DNA of 64,000 nucleotides from Microglena sp. YARC (taxonomy: Eukaryota; Chlorophyta; Chlorophyceae; Chlamydomonadales; Chlamydomonadaceae), in assembly GCA_022414725.1 (NCBI GenBank), contig CM039462.1, positions 174,689,492 through 174,753,491 on the forward strand, written 5' to 3'. Both the position numbers and the translations under genes were made by a program. A model generated the notes under the pieces. It was not told the origin of the DNA and searched no databases. It saw nothing but the letters and a program-made list of their open reading frames with translations. Of the stretch, positions 22,050 to 33,045 are shown one piece after another (the first letter of the stretch is position 1; every line of letters starts with the position of its first letter).

Positions 22050-22243
22050 GGGTTTAATACCTACGCCACCAAAACGGTGGTTGGGAGTTTGGTTTGTTTG
22101 TCCTCGACACACCCCTGATGTAATGGGGTTTTTTGCTTTGTGGGTGCTTTTTCTTTTTGTTTAAAGCACTGAGTCTCATACACCCTCGCGGTGTCAAGTA
22201 GACTTTAACATGTAATGTAATGCAATGTAATGTAATGTAATGT
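22050..22243 (+). other. LINE-beta 3' UTR hairpins and repeat tail (copy 3)
   Basis: Several small stems occur in a row: CCACC-AAAAC-GGTGG, ACCCC-TGATGTAAT-GGGGT, and the terminal nested hairpin 22160-22209 (ACACC-CTCGC-GGTGT core). The tail is about six TGTAA units (22211-22243). No poly-A tail is present. Confidence 0.7.
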
Positions 22244-22248
22244 ACAAT

Positions 22249-23559
22249 GTGTCAGAGCAGCTATTAAATAGTAGCTCCCTTCTCACTAACCGACATTCAT
22301 GTCATTGACAGAGCAGTATTAAAAACAGTTAAACTATGCTGCTCCCTTCCTAGATCTTTTCCGACAAGAGCACTCCACCTTCCCAAAACAGAGGCAGGAC
22401 TAGGGGTGCCCTCTCTACTCACTGAATATACCCAGATTACTGCAACAGCCCTCACCCAGTCCATGAACGACCAAGGTCACCTGGGAATCCTCACCAGGGC
22501 TCTCCTTAACAAATCAACCTCCACCATGACCACTCTAGATCCTCTCTCTCTCTCCCGCAAGCAACTTAAATATATGTCCCTAGCCCGCCAGCTGGAAATT
22601 ATTAAAAAATCTGACAACAATTTCTTGGAATGACACAGAGCTTCTCGACAAATTCAACATACACTCTCTCCCTCTCCCTCCACAGGCAATCCCTGTCTCA
22701 CTCATGACTCCATTTCATGACCTGGACATCTACTCATACCATGACCTGGTCACCCCCATGGGAACTCACCTTATCAGCACTACAGATCTCTCCCTTATCA
22801 CCTTACACAAAATTACCAAACACCACAAACGATCCCTGAACCGCCTCACCGCTCACCTCTCCTCACTCCAAACCGTCGTTCCTCCATTACACTCTGACCC
22901 ACTTCCCCTCTCACACCGACAACTTGCGCCTGGTTACGCAATTGCGCAGAACACAACAGACAACGTTAAATCTCCTGCTCCTATCGAACCCTCCACTCCA
23001 CTCACCCAGCGCTACCAACCTCACGCCACCGTTACTGATGCAGACTACGAGGCGGATCCCACTGGGGACCTGGAAGGAAACCAATAGTGGGCGTGGCCCA
23101 CGCAGATCGCAGGCAGTCACGCGCACCAAGCATGGGGCTGCCCCAGCAGTGATGCCACCTGGTCAGCACGCCACTACTTGTGCAAATCCTGGATTCGACA
23201 CTCCTCCACTTCCAAATTTTACCGCGCATATAAAATAACTCCCACCTCACACCCTGACAGGATCCGCGAGGCCATGACATTCCCCGACAGCAGCGCACCT
23301 GCACCACCGGCGCGCCTGCTTCACCTTACCTACGGATCCCAGTACAGAGCCCTGCTCATTACGAGCTGGCGGGGCAAGCGCTCCTACAACGACGAAAAAC
23401 TTGCCACCACCACCATTGTCCACGTACAATGGGCCCCAACCATTATGCACAACGAACATATCAACTTCTACACACACATACCATGGGATACAGCATCCAC
23501 CACAGCACACCTCTTACCTCCACTACCTCCACCATATATTGGAAAACCCAATCTCACCA
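22249..23559 (+). pseudogene. LINE-alpha ORF2 C-terminal region
   Basis: LINE-alpha resumes after the second target duplication. Open pieces are 22406-22633, 22704-23087 and 23178-23564. They contain no finger or RNase H motif I recognise; the last (AYKITPTSHPD, RLLHLTYGSQYRALL, VHVQWAPTIM) reads as coding. The same sequence with more indels is at 63222-64000. Confidence 0.55.
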
Positions 23560-23807
23560 TGTGAATTTCCGGAGTTATGTGGAGAGCACAGAGACGAGGG
23601 GTAGTCAGTAAGGATAAGATCTTTACAGTTAGATAAGCATTCGATCAATGCGCTAGGAGGAAGTACTGAGATGGCGCAGTACCTCATGGTACCGACGTCA
23701 GAGTCCGTGCCATAGCTGGCAGCGGCACAGCAGTACAGTGCAGCAGGGAGGTAGTCCTGTGCACTCTAAGTCACTCTAGGTGAGCCGGTGAAACCCGGTG
23801 AATGACA
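23560..23807 (-). repeat. 3' LTR of element C
   Basis: 248 bp, same family as the LTRs of A and B but more diverged (for example GTACCTCATGGTACC where the others have GGCACCTTAGGGTACC). Confidence 0.9.
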
Positions 23808-23960
23808 TCCCCCCCAATTCCTGGTATTCTTCATTCTGAAGAATTCCATGAATTAGAGGAGTTAAAAAACTAGAGTGACAATTAAAAACTATTATGGAGG
23901 TACAATACATTTGTTATTCATCAGGCTTGTCAAGGAGTCAATGATAAAATTATACCGGCT

Positions 23961-24245
23961 GTGGCGAGGCAGGCTGGCTCAGCAAAGGTGGTTATCATGT
24001 CTAAAGAACTCTCAATCACTGATCTAGGCTGGCAGCTTAAAGGGCTGCCATGGAGGTACAGACTTAAGCTGGATAGAAGAGAGCAGCCAGTCATGGTGCA
24101 ATCAATCAATATCAAGGAAAGGTCTGCGGGATCAGGCTCGGGCCTGTCAGGAGGGTGCTGGGGTGAACTCCTAGGAGCTGCAAGGAGGCTGCATGGCATA
24201 CTACTAGGGGCTGCAGGGAAGCTGCAGGGAATGATTCAAGATTAG
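23961..24245 (+). CDS. conserved antisense ORF in element C (94 aa), function unknown
   Basis: Counterpart of 14513-14809 in element B, starting MARQAGSAKVV and sharing SITDLGWQ, KGLPWRY and RREQPVMVQSIN. The opposite (element-sense) frame 23930-24199 is also open and conserved with B. Coding status is unresolved. Confidence 0.3.
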   Translation: MARQAGSAKVVIMSKELSITDLGWQLKGLPWRYRLKLDRREQPVMVQSINIKERSAGSGSGLSGGCWGELLGAARRLHGILLGAAGKLQGMIQD

Positions 24246-25362
24246 CCTGTGGGGCAAGGTCTCTGTTCAGAGCTAAACTAAAATAGAAGAAAGTAGTCAG
24301 TCATGATGCAATCAATCAATATCTAGGGAAAAGTCTGAATCTTGGATCTGTCAGGGAAGGTCTAGAATGGACTGCATAGGGGCTGAAGGAAGCTGCATGA
24401 TTAATCAAGCTGCAGGAAGCTGCATGATTAATCAAGCTGTAGGGAACACTACTTAGGAGTGCTGCAGGGTAGCTACAAGGTGTCAGCAGCTACTTGGGGC
24501 TGCGAGGTAGCTAGGGTCGCTGCAGGAGCAGTCAGAGCGGACAAGAAGATGTAGTGACGGTAGTGACTGCTGAGGCTGGTGGGATCTGCTGGGTCATTGC
24601 AGATCAACGGAAGCATAGCTATGAATGCTGCAGGGAATGCAAGGGCTGCAGGGAATACAACTGATGATGTCTGTGCTAGGCTCCCCCCTAATTTGGGAGT
24701 GAAGGCTACGTACCGAAGTGCTAAATTAGAATCGGGCAGGCATCATGTTGTCAGCATGAAAACACCGAAGGGGTAGACTTGAACTGCACGTGGGTAAGTA
24801 CATGTGGCAGTACGGGGCAGATCATGAATTAATTCCTAGAGTATTCATTACTAATTGTTTAACAGATGGTGGGGATTATCAAATCGCACTGTGTAACTAT
24901 GCCATGAGGTTGACTATGCACTGGAAGGTACATGGAATCTGCAGGTCAACATTACTGCTGCTGGGTAGCTGCAGGGAGGTTTTATCGCCTATTGCAACAC
25001 TATGGGCTGTGGGCGTATCAGATCACCTTAGGATTTAAGAGCAGTACAGTGCGCTAGTGATGTACAGCACTGTAGTTTATTGCATGTAAATCATCACACG
25101 AGGGTATCGCTCATGCTTATATCTGCATGCAAGAATAGGTCACATCACATGGTACATTGCATGTGGTGGATGTGAAGTCACTAAATGCTCACAGTCATGC
25201 TCACAGTCCGTGCACTTGTGTTAGTACATTTACATGCAAGGAGGGTCACATCACATGGTGCATTGCAGTTTAGTGCAGCAGTACTTCTGTACATCAGCAC
25301 ATGGGGAGTAAATGATCCTCTTAAGCTAATGTTCCCCCTTTTCCCTCTCATCTACTAATCAG

Positions 25363-26646
25363 TTATCCGATGCCTAGAGAGAGGCGCAATGCCTTGATGT
25401 GCCTACGGCTGGTGGGCAGGGAGAACAGGGGGTTCCTTGATGTGTGTGGATGAGTGTGGATGAGTGTGATTATGCAAAGCTCAGCGGTGTTGGCATGAGC
25501 CCGGTGCTTGTCGCATTCAGGGGGAAGAGGTGGGACACGTGGTTGGATAGGTATGTTGGTGAAAGTGTGATCCCAATCAGTTGAGATTGATGGGGTCATC
25601 TTGTCACTATTGTGGATGACGGGATTGCAGGCCGTGGTTGACATGGTGTCTCGCTGGGTGGAGCAGGATGAGATACCAGTGGCAGGTGGTTCTGTCGTGG
25701 AGGTGGATGTGGGGTTTATGATCAGATCCCCCTCATGCAAGTCATCAGGGTTGACATAAGGGCTAGGTTCTGAAGAGGAGGCATGAGGGGCAGTCTGTGA
25801 GGTGTTATTGTTCTCATATGCGAGGATCAGTGATGCACCTGTCATAGGGATATCAACAACAACATCAAGCACGGGTGTGTATGAGGGAGTGTGTTCCAAC
25901 AGAGGGAGAACATGTGGGACAGAAGTGTAGTCATCATGGGTTACATCAAGTACACTTGTATGAGGGATGACAGGATTGTCAGACAGTTCCCCCCCATGCA
26001 AGTGTTCAATGTCAACGACAGTGGATCTGTGGCTGTTGTCCTTAATGGTTGCATTTGCAGACATAAGAGGGACGGCTACAACAGCAGGCACAGGCGTGCA
26101 AGCAAGAGCAACAGTCGGGGCAGGTGTGGCTGGCTGTGGGTGGTAAGAGGTATTAGAGGCTGTAAGTGCAATTGTATGGACATGGTGGGAGTTGGTGTAC
26201 TTGATGGTCCACTCGCCAAGAGTGTTGATACTTAAGCGAGGGTTTTTCATTGCCTCCGAAATAATGCTGCCATAGCGATACATGTGGGTATCTGGGTCCT
26301 GGTTTCTATAGGTATATTTCAGGTAGCAGATGACACTATAGTAGTGGTTGATGATTTGGTGGACTTCAGCTCTGATCTGGGGGTTGAGAGTCTGGGCAAC
26401 ATATTGGGATGAAAGGCCAAGACAATACTCATCACTATCTTCCAATGATGCTATCATGGTGAGGGTAGGGGTAAGAGATATCTCCCATGCATCAAAATCC
26501 TTCCCTACAAAATTCATGGTCGGTGTGGGAGCTTCAGAATCATCATCAATATCGTCATCATCACTACTAATGGGCAATAGAGTCTTACTCAGAAAGGTAG
26601 GCTGAGCAGGTTGTCTCATGATGACATGGAGTTGTTGCTGCCACAC
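25363..26646 (-). CDS. Gag-like protein of element C (about 427 aa)
   Basis: The frame begins at GTG; the first ATG is about 27 bases in. An acidic stretch (SSDDDDIDDDSE) is followed by a Gag-like domain (DFDAWEISL, YVAQTLNPQIRAEV), different in sequence from those of A and B. Then comes a linker shared with element A (LACTPVPAVV, VVDIEHLHGGELSDNP with G7 at 25989-25995), a Ser/Thr/Pro-rich region with NPDDLHEGDL, and a C-terminus nearly identical to A (SRRHIKALRLSLGIG, then TAA). The TAA is followed in frame by LISR and TGA, the place where element B has its TGA. Confidence 0.65.
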   Translation of the reverse strand: MWQQQLHVIMRQPAQPTFLSKTLLPISSDDDDIDDDSEAPTPTMNFVGKDFDAWEISLTPTLTMIASLEDSDEYCLGLSSQYVAQTLNPQIRAEVHQIINHYYSVICYLKYTYRNQDPDTHMYRYGSIISEAMKNPRLSINTLGEWTIKYTNSHHVHTIALTASNTSYHPQPATPAPTVALACTPVPAVVAVPLMSANATIKDNSHRSTVVDIEHLHGGELSDNPVIPHTSVLDVTHDDYTSVPHVLPLLEHTPSYTPVLDVVVDIPMTGASLILAYENNNTSQTAPHASSSEPSPYVNPDDLHEGDLIINPTSTSTTEPPATGISSCSTQRDTMSTTACNPVIHNSDKMTPSISTDWDHTFTNIPIQPRVPPLPPECDKHRAHANTAELCIITLIHTHPHTSRNPLFSLPTSRRHIKALRLSLGIG

Positions 26647-26879
26647 TGATGGTCAGGAGATGCCTCATATTCCGGCGAGCAGCCGGGATCGGAGCAGGCA
26701 GATGTTCTCGCACTCGGGGAAGAGCGAAAACCGCGAAAGGTCGGCGACCGCGGTGGTGACGCGCGCGAAACGTCATCGGAGGCGTGATTTAGTCATAGTG
26801 AGTTGATGACCTGGCACTTCCGACTCTAGCGCTGAGCCCCATACCCGCGTGGCGTCGAGCTCATCAGTGCTGACCTGGC

Positions 26880-27100
26880 AATAGGCGGAGACATTCCGAT
26901 GGCACTTCTCCACCGTTGCGGTAGGGAGAAATGGTTGCGGTTAGGCGAAAGTCTTAGCCTGGTGAGACATTTCGCCATCCCGACTGTTCTTCGTTGTAAG
27001 GAGAAATGGTTGCGGTTAGGCGAAAAGTCTTGGCCTGGTGAGACATTTTGCCATACCGACTGTACTCCGTTGTAAGGAGAAATGGGTGCGGTAAGGCGGA
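26880..27100. repeat. ~80-bp tandem repeat, about 2.5 units
   Basis: GGAGAAATGGTTGCGGTTAGGCGAAA recurs at 26925, 26999 and 27076 with GTGAGACATTT-GCCAT between. Flanking 27110-27860 is AT-rich with no supported gene. Confidence 0.75.
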
Positions 27101-27861
27101 CAAACGGAGCAGAGGGGACATTTGCAGGCCCATTTTCAGGTGCATTTCTCAATTACAATCCAAGATCCGAGATGGTATGGTTGATTACATACATAATATA
27201 CTATGCATCCATTAACCTATTGATCTACATATCTGTCTTTGTAAGCATCTTTGCACCTGTACACAATTCCCATACATCCATAAACCATACAAAGATAGAT
27301 TACGAGCATAAGGCGGCGAGCAACCAAATTGCTGGCTGGAGCCGTGTAACTAACCAAGTTCAAGTAGATATAGGCATCTATCTGTCTATTTATGCAAACA
27401 GATGCATGTATATCCACTAACTGAAAACCTCCAAATACTTCTATACATATATTTTTCTCGTTGATTCTATTAAATATCTTGATCTTCAGCATGCAGTTCT
27501 CTTCCGCATCAATCAACGCTTCAAGCACTTTACAGAAGCCGAGCAACACTCGCAACTCACGGGCATCCGCATTTTACGCCGCATCGCAACCAAACCACTG
27601 ACATGCACTTCAACAATCTCGTCGGAGCTCCAGGGAGCCAGGCGCACCTCGAAACTCACTCAACTTCGGATTGGCGCAACTGCAGCTAGCTAAGCCAACG
27701 TATACCCAATCGCACTTCCAGCTACAGCCAGTAGCAGATTATTAATGAAGCATTAGCCACAAGCATTTTCGCGGCTTCAGCTGAATTCTCTAGAGCCTGG
27801 CGAATGATGATTAGGCGACGTCATCATGTCCCATGATGCTGGATCCCGTGTAGGTAAATAG

Positions 27862-28015
27862 CGTAGCCAGCGTCGCAACTTGGACGTTTACAATAATTTT
27901 GACGAGTTGCAGGCAGCAAACGGCGAGACTGTATTCGTCCGCAGGCACTTTAAAACCTCCCTTGGAAAGAGTGCAGTCTACAACCATGCACAACCCAAGA
28001 AGTGCCAATTCGCAG
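27862..28015 (+). other. candidate exon
   Basis: An open segment (NLDVYNNFDELQAANG, TVFVRRHFKTSLGKS, NHAQPKKCQFA) lies between a possible acceptor (AAATAG at 27861) and a possible donor (CGCAG|GTCTCT at 28016). A TAG closes the frame upstream. No family is recognised, and no phase-matched partner exon was found. Weak, but more protein-like than its surroundings. Confidence 0.3.
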
Positions 28016-28099
28016 GTCTCTCGTCAAGCGCTACTGGAGGAGCACTAAGTGCTGGAGGTGAAGATCCCGTGCTGGTGGGCTTGGGACTGGGGAAGGGGG

Positions 28100-28124
28100 C
28101 GAAGGGAACGGGAATGGTGGTGGT

Positions 28125-28170
<46 letters not shown>

Positions 28171-28979
28171 CTGTGGTGGGTTGGGGGAGGCTGGGGTCGC
28201 TGGGGGAGATGGAATCTGTGGGGTGGGTGGGGGCAGAAAGGGCAGCTGTGGAGGCTGAGGTGGTGCTGGGAGCAGCATTGGTGGTGCTGGAGTTCCGGGT
28301 GGTGCAGGCGGCAGAAGGGTGGCACACATTTGCTGCCTGGAGCATTCGACATCCAACTGCAGGGGAAAAGGAGGAGGGGGGGGGGAGGGGGGGGGGGGGG
28401 GGACTCTAGAGATCTGTGGTGGCAACTACAGACCAGTTTAAAACTCACGACCTCCTGATTTCACAGCCCCGGCGCAATACAGCCAACTCGCTGGCAACAT
28501 AGAGACATGTTGTGTGGCCTGCCTCTCCACTGACAAATATCTCCCCCAACCCACCTATCTGCTGCACACACACGAGCACGCACGCACAAAAATCTCATCT
28601 GCACCCCCCGCACATACAGGCAGCTTTGGTCGCCTTACTCTTTTCATATGCATTCCCCTCCCACCACAAACACACTACCACCTCACATACATACGCACAC
28701 TACCATGCATCCTCAGCTACACGCACACCGCAGATATCCTGCATGACCTGCATCTCTACTGCCCCCACCCCTTCCCCCTAAAATAATCCCCACACATTCC
28801 CATGTGCTCTTTACCTCACCAACACCCCACACCACATAAACACATATTGTGAGACCCACCCTTCTCCTATCACATCCACCCTCGTCTGTCCCTCTCGCCC
28901 AACCCCCCACACACCCAAAGATCACCACCATGCATAAACACACGCAAATTACTGTGTGACCCACACAATAACATTCATC

Positions 28980-29026
<47 letters not shown>

Positions 29027-29170
29027 CACCACCACCACTACCACCACCACCACCAGATGTAGACACCACCCCTACACGCCCAACCACCACCGCCACCACC
29101 GCACACAAACACACACGCAAATACTCTGTGACCCTCCCCCCCCCCCCCCCCCCCCCCCCCAACTCCAACC
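28100..29170. repeat. low-complexity region with poly-G, poly-C and CA repeats
   Basis: G43 at 28128-28170, another G-run at 28376-28402, poly-C at 28979-28996 and 29136-29160, and a (CA)n run at 28997-29024 followed by CCA repeats. The Gly-rich and Pro-rich frames here arise from the homopolymers. Confidence 0.85.
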
Positions 29171-29248
29171 CCAACCCAGTTATGTGTTCATGATGCAGGC
29201 AGATGCCTAGTCTGGCAATCTGCAGAGTTAAAGTGCTGTGTTAATATT

Positions 29249-30640
29249 GCAGGCGTGGCAATCGATATGAAGAGCAGCTCCAGTTCTTCTTGTCTGTCAA
29301 TTGCAGGCGCCAACCTTTGTATATTATATGTACAGCAGCCAATCTAGTGATCTGTGATACATCCAAGATTCTAGCTGAATTAGTTGTGTGCTTATGTTGC
29401 AGGTAGCTGTCTAGTCTGGCGATCTGCAGAGTTGAGTGATGTGTTTAGATTGCAGGCATGGCAGACAATATGTAGAGCAGCTCCAGCTCGTATGGTCTGT
29501 CCATTGCAGGCGCCAACCTTTTTTAGATTATATGCACAGCTGCTAATCTTGTGATGTACAATACGTGCAGCATTCTAGCTGAATTAGTTATGTGTTCGTG
29601 TGGCAGGCATCTGCTAAGACTGGCAATCTGCAGAGTTGATGTGTTGTGTTTAGATTGAAGGCGTGGCAGACAATATATACAGCAGCTCCAGCTCGTATGG
29701 TCTGTCCATTTCAGGCGCCAACCTTTTTATATTATACGTACAGCTGCTAGGCAGCCGCTAGTCTAGTGGCCTGCTATATGTACTGTAGACGACCAGCTGA
29801 ACTAGTCATGTGCTCATATTGCAGGCACCTGCCTAGTCTGGTGATCTGCAGAGTTGATGTGTTGTGTTTAGATTGCAGGCGTGGCAGACAATATGTACAG
29901 CAGCTCCAGCTCGTATGGTCTGTCCATTGCAGGCGCCAACCTTTTTATATTATATGTACAGCTGCTAGGCAGCTGCTAGTCCAGTAGCCCGCTATATGTA
30001 CTGTAGACGACCAGCTGAATAAGTCATGTGCTCATATTCAGGCACCTGCCTAGTCTGGTGATCTGAAGACTTGAAGTGTTGTGTTTAGATTGCAGGCGTG
30101 GCAGACAATATGTACAGCAGCTCCAGCTCGTATGGTCTGTCCATTGCAGGCGCCAACCTTTTGTATATGATATGTACAGCTGCTAGGCAGCTGCTAGTAC
30201 AGTGGCCTGCTATTTGCACTGTAGACAACCAGCTGAACTAGTCATGTGCTCATATTGCAGGCATCTGCCTAGTCTGGTGATCTGCAGAGTTGAAGTGTTG
30301 TGTTTAGATTGCAGGCGTGGCAGACAATATGTACAGCAGCTCCAGCTTGTATGGTCTGTCCATTGCAGGCGCCAACCTTTTTTATATAATATGTACAGCT
30401 GCTAGGCAGCTGCTAGTCCAATGGCCTGCTATATGCACTGTAGACAACCAGCTGAACTAGTCATGTGCTCAGATTGCAGGCATCTGCCTAGTCTGGTGAT
30501 CTGCAGAGTTGAAGTGTTGTGTTTAGATTGCAGGCGTGGCAGACAATATGTACAGCAGCTCCAGCTTGTATGGTCTGTCCATTGCAGGCGCCAACCTTTT
30601 GTATATGATATGTACAGCTGCTAGGCAGCTGCTAGTCCAG
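29249..30640. repeat. 220-bp satellite, subtype 1
   Basis: Units anchored on GCAGGCGTGGCAGACAATATG start at 29249, 29452, 29657, 29875, 30092, 30311 and 30530, giving a period of 203-219 bp. The rightmost units are most alike; the left ones are shorter and more diverged. Confidence 0.92.
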
Positions 30641-30849
30641 TGGCCTGTAGAAGTGATGCAGATGCTACCATGCCCTTGATACAAAGTTTTGATCCTCATG
30701 ATATTCAGGACCAACTGTACCCGGTACTGCCGGAAAGCCTAACAAATTTGTTGGTGCTTGCGTGCCCATCCGACAAGTGCCTTCCTACATTGCTTGATGC
30801 CAACCATGGCTGGGCATATGTATGGCATTGCCTACTCCCAACTTACTAA
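30640..30849 (+). other. candidate exon between the two satellite blocks
   Basis: A unique, protein-like frame (DATMPLIQSFDPHD, DQLYPVLPESLTNLL, CPSDKCLPTLLDANHGWAY) begins where the satellite stops. A possible acceptor is at 30650 and a donor TAT|GTATGG at 30820, the donor form also used by exon 2 of the gene at 39202. A branch-point-like TACTAAC is at 30845. Family not recognised. Confidence 0.35.
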
Positions 30850-30899
30850 CCGTTGAAAGGATTGGCATGTGTAGCTGCATGCATAGCATTGTGCCTGTA

Positions 30900-33045
30900 C
30901 CTTGCAGGCACCCCCCCTGATGAGATGATCTGTGGAGCTGCCAGGCAGCTGCCCAGCCTGACGCTCAGCTATTTGTATAGCAGTCCAGCTGAATTAGCAG
31001 CGTGTTCAGATTGCAGGCCGCTGGCTTTCCAGTCTAGTGATCTGTAGAGTTGAAGTGTTGTATTTAGATTGCAGGCGTGGCCAACGATATGTAGAGCGTC
31101 TACCGCGCTTACAGCCTGTGCCTTGCAGGCACCCCCCTGATGAGATGATCTGTGGAGCTGCCAGGCAGATGCCCAGCCTGGCGCTCAGCTATTTGTATAG
31201 CAGTCCAGCTGAATAAGCGGCGTGTTCATATTGCAGGCCGCTGGCTTTCCATGCTAGTGATCTGTAGAGTTGAAGTGTTGTATTTAGATTGCAGGCGTGG
31301 CCAACGATATGTAGAGTGTCTCCCGCGCTTACAGCCTGTGACTTGCAGGCACCCCCCTGATGAGATGATCTGTGGAGCTGCCAGGCAGCTGCCCAGCCTG
31401 GCGCTCAGCTATTTGTATAGCAGTCCAGCTGAATTAGCGGCGTGTTCATATTGCAGGCTGCTGCCTTTCCATTCTAGTGATCTGTAGAGTTGAAGTGTTG
31501 TATTTAGATTGCAGGCGTGGCCAACGATATGTAGAGTTTCTCCCGCGCTTACAGCCTGTGCCTTGCAGGCGCCCCCTGATGAGATGATCTGTGGAGCTGC
31601 CAGGCAGCTGCCCAGCCTCGCACTCAGCTATTTGTATAGCAGTCCAGCTGAATTAGCAGCGTGTTCATATTGCAGGCTGCTGCTTTTCCAGTCTAGTGAT
31701 CTGTAGAGTTAAAGTGTTGTATTTAGATTGCAGGCGTGGCCAACGATATGTAGAGTGTCTCCCGCGCTTACAGCCTGTGCCTTGCAGGCACCCCCCTGAT
31801 GAGATGATCTGTGGAGCTGCCAGGCAGCTGCCCAGCCTGGCGCTCAGCTATTTGTATAGCAGTCCAGCTTAATAAGCGGCATGTTCATATTGCAGGCCGC
31901 TGCCTTTCCAGTCTAGTGATCTGTAGAGTTAAAGTGTTGTATTTAGATTGCAGGCGTGGCCAACGATATGTAGAGCGTCTACCGCGCTTACAGCCTGTGC
32001 CCTGCAGGCACCCCCCTGATGAGATGATCTGTGGAGCTGCCAGGCAGCTGCCCAGCCTGACGCACAGCTATTTGTATAGCAGTCCAGCTTAGTAAGCGGC
32101 ATGTTCATATTGCAGGCCGCTGCCTTTCCAGTCTAGTGATCTGTAGAGTTGAAGTGTTGTATTTAGATTGCAGGCGTGGCCAACGATATGTAGAGCGTCT
32201 ACCGCGCTTACAGCCTGTGCCTTGCAGGCACCCCCCTGATGAGATGATCTGTGGAGCTGCCAGGCAGCTGCCCAGCCTGGCGCTCAGCTATTTGTACAGC
32301 AGTCCAGCTGAATTAGCAGCGTGTTCATATTGCAGGCTGCTGCTTTTCCATTCTAGTGATCTGTAGAGTTGAAGTGTTGTATTTAGATTGCAGGCGTGGC
32401 CAACGATATGTAGAGCGTCTCCCGCGCTTACAGCCTGTGCCTTGCAGGCACCCCCCTGATGAGATGATTTGTGGAGCTGACAGGCAGCTGCCCAGCCTAG
32501 CGCTCAGCTATTTGCACAGCAGTCCAGCTTAATAAGCGGCATGTTCATATTGCAGGCCGCTGCCTTTCCAGTCTAGTGATCTGTAGAGTTGAAGTGTTGT
32601 ATTTAGATTGCAGGCGTGGCCAATGATATGTAGAGCGTCTCCCGCGCTTACAGCCTGTGCCCTGCAGGCACGCCCCCTGATGAGATGATTTGTGGAGCTG
32701 CCAGGCAGCTGCCCAGCCTGGCGCTCAGCTATTTGTATAGCAGTCCAGCTGAATTAGCAGCGTGTTCATATTGCAGGCTGCTGCTTTTCCATTCTAGTGA
32801 TCTGTAGAGTTGAAGTGTTGTATTTAGATTGCAGGCGTGGCCAACGATATGTAGAGCGTCTCCCGCGCTTACAGCCTGTGCCTTGCAGGCACGCCCCCTG
32901 ATGAGATGATCTGTGGAGCTGCCAGGCAGCTGCCCAGCCTGGCGCTCAGCTATTTGTATAGCAGTCCAGCTTAATAAGCGGCGTGTTCAGATTGCAGGCT
33001 GCTGGCTTTCCAGTCTAGTGATCTGTAGAGTAGTTGTACTGTACG
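30900..33045. repeat. 220-bp satellite, subtype 2
   Basis: Units anchored on GCAGGCGTGGCCAACGATATG start at 31071, 31291, 31511, 31730, 31950, 32170, 32390, 32610 and 32831: spacing 219-221 bp. Each has three TTGCAGGC-type sites and four (T)NTGTA/G-TAG-like cores, hinting at an older ~55-bp unit. Small open frames within it are by-products of the repeat. Confidence 0.95.

Larger units (their letters stand above)
19831..22243 (+). mobile_element. LINE-beta copy 3, 5'-truncated, inside LINE-alpha
   Basis: Flanked by ACAAT (19826-19830 and 22244-22248). The empty target is visible in the second LINE-alpha copy at 63240-63260 (TTTCACAATGTGTCA). It begins at the IEAAPTWLCQDF codon region and ends in the hairpin and TGTAA tail. 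Confidence 0.95.
7606..23559 (+). mobile_element. LINE-alpha, an older non-LTR retrotransposon split by two insertions
   Basis: ORF1-like sequence (7606-8308 and 15215-15745), an apurinic-type endonuclease, and a reverse transcriptase (up to 19825) all lie on the plus strand; the C-terminal part resumes after LINE-beta copy 3 (22249-23559). Insertions: LTR element B (8309-15209) and LINE-beta copy 3 (19831-22243). The 3' end is hidden by element C at 23560. The true 5' end was not found. A second, partial copy is at 63222-64000. Confidence 0.8.
23560..26800 (-). mobile_element. Gag-only LTR retrotransposon C, 5' LTR missing
   Basis: On the minus strand: Gag-like ORF (25363-26646), structured 3' region, G7 polypurine tract (23809-23815) and 3' LTR. 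No matching LTR or poly-C leader is found upstream; sequence past ~26650 has no counterpart in elements A or B. It is either 5'-truncated or a recombinant. The right boundary is approximate. Confidence 0.75.

Noticed and set aside
27978..28448. Proline-rich (minus) or glycine-rich (plus) proteins
   Set aside because: They are produced by G43 and neighbouring G-tracts and are open on both strands; tract lengths are unreliable.
29766..32366. Repeated Cys-rich small proteins (CRRPAELVMCSYCRHLPS and relatives)
   Set aside because: These are translations of the 220-bp satellite; 220 is not a multiple of three, so no long repeat protein is maintained.
30900..33045. CTGATGAG in every 220-bp unit, like the hammerhead ribozyme core
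   Set aside because: The second conserved block (GAAA after a short stem II) is absent at a workable distance, and no stem III with a cleavage triplet could be drawn.
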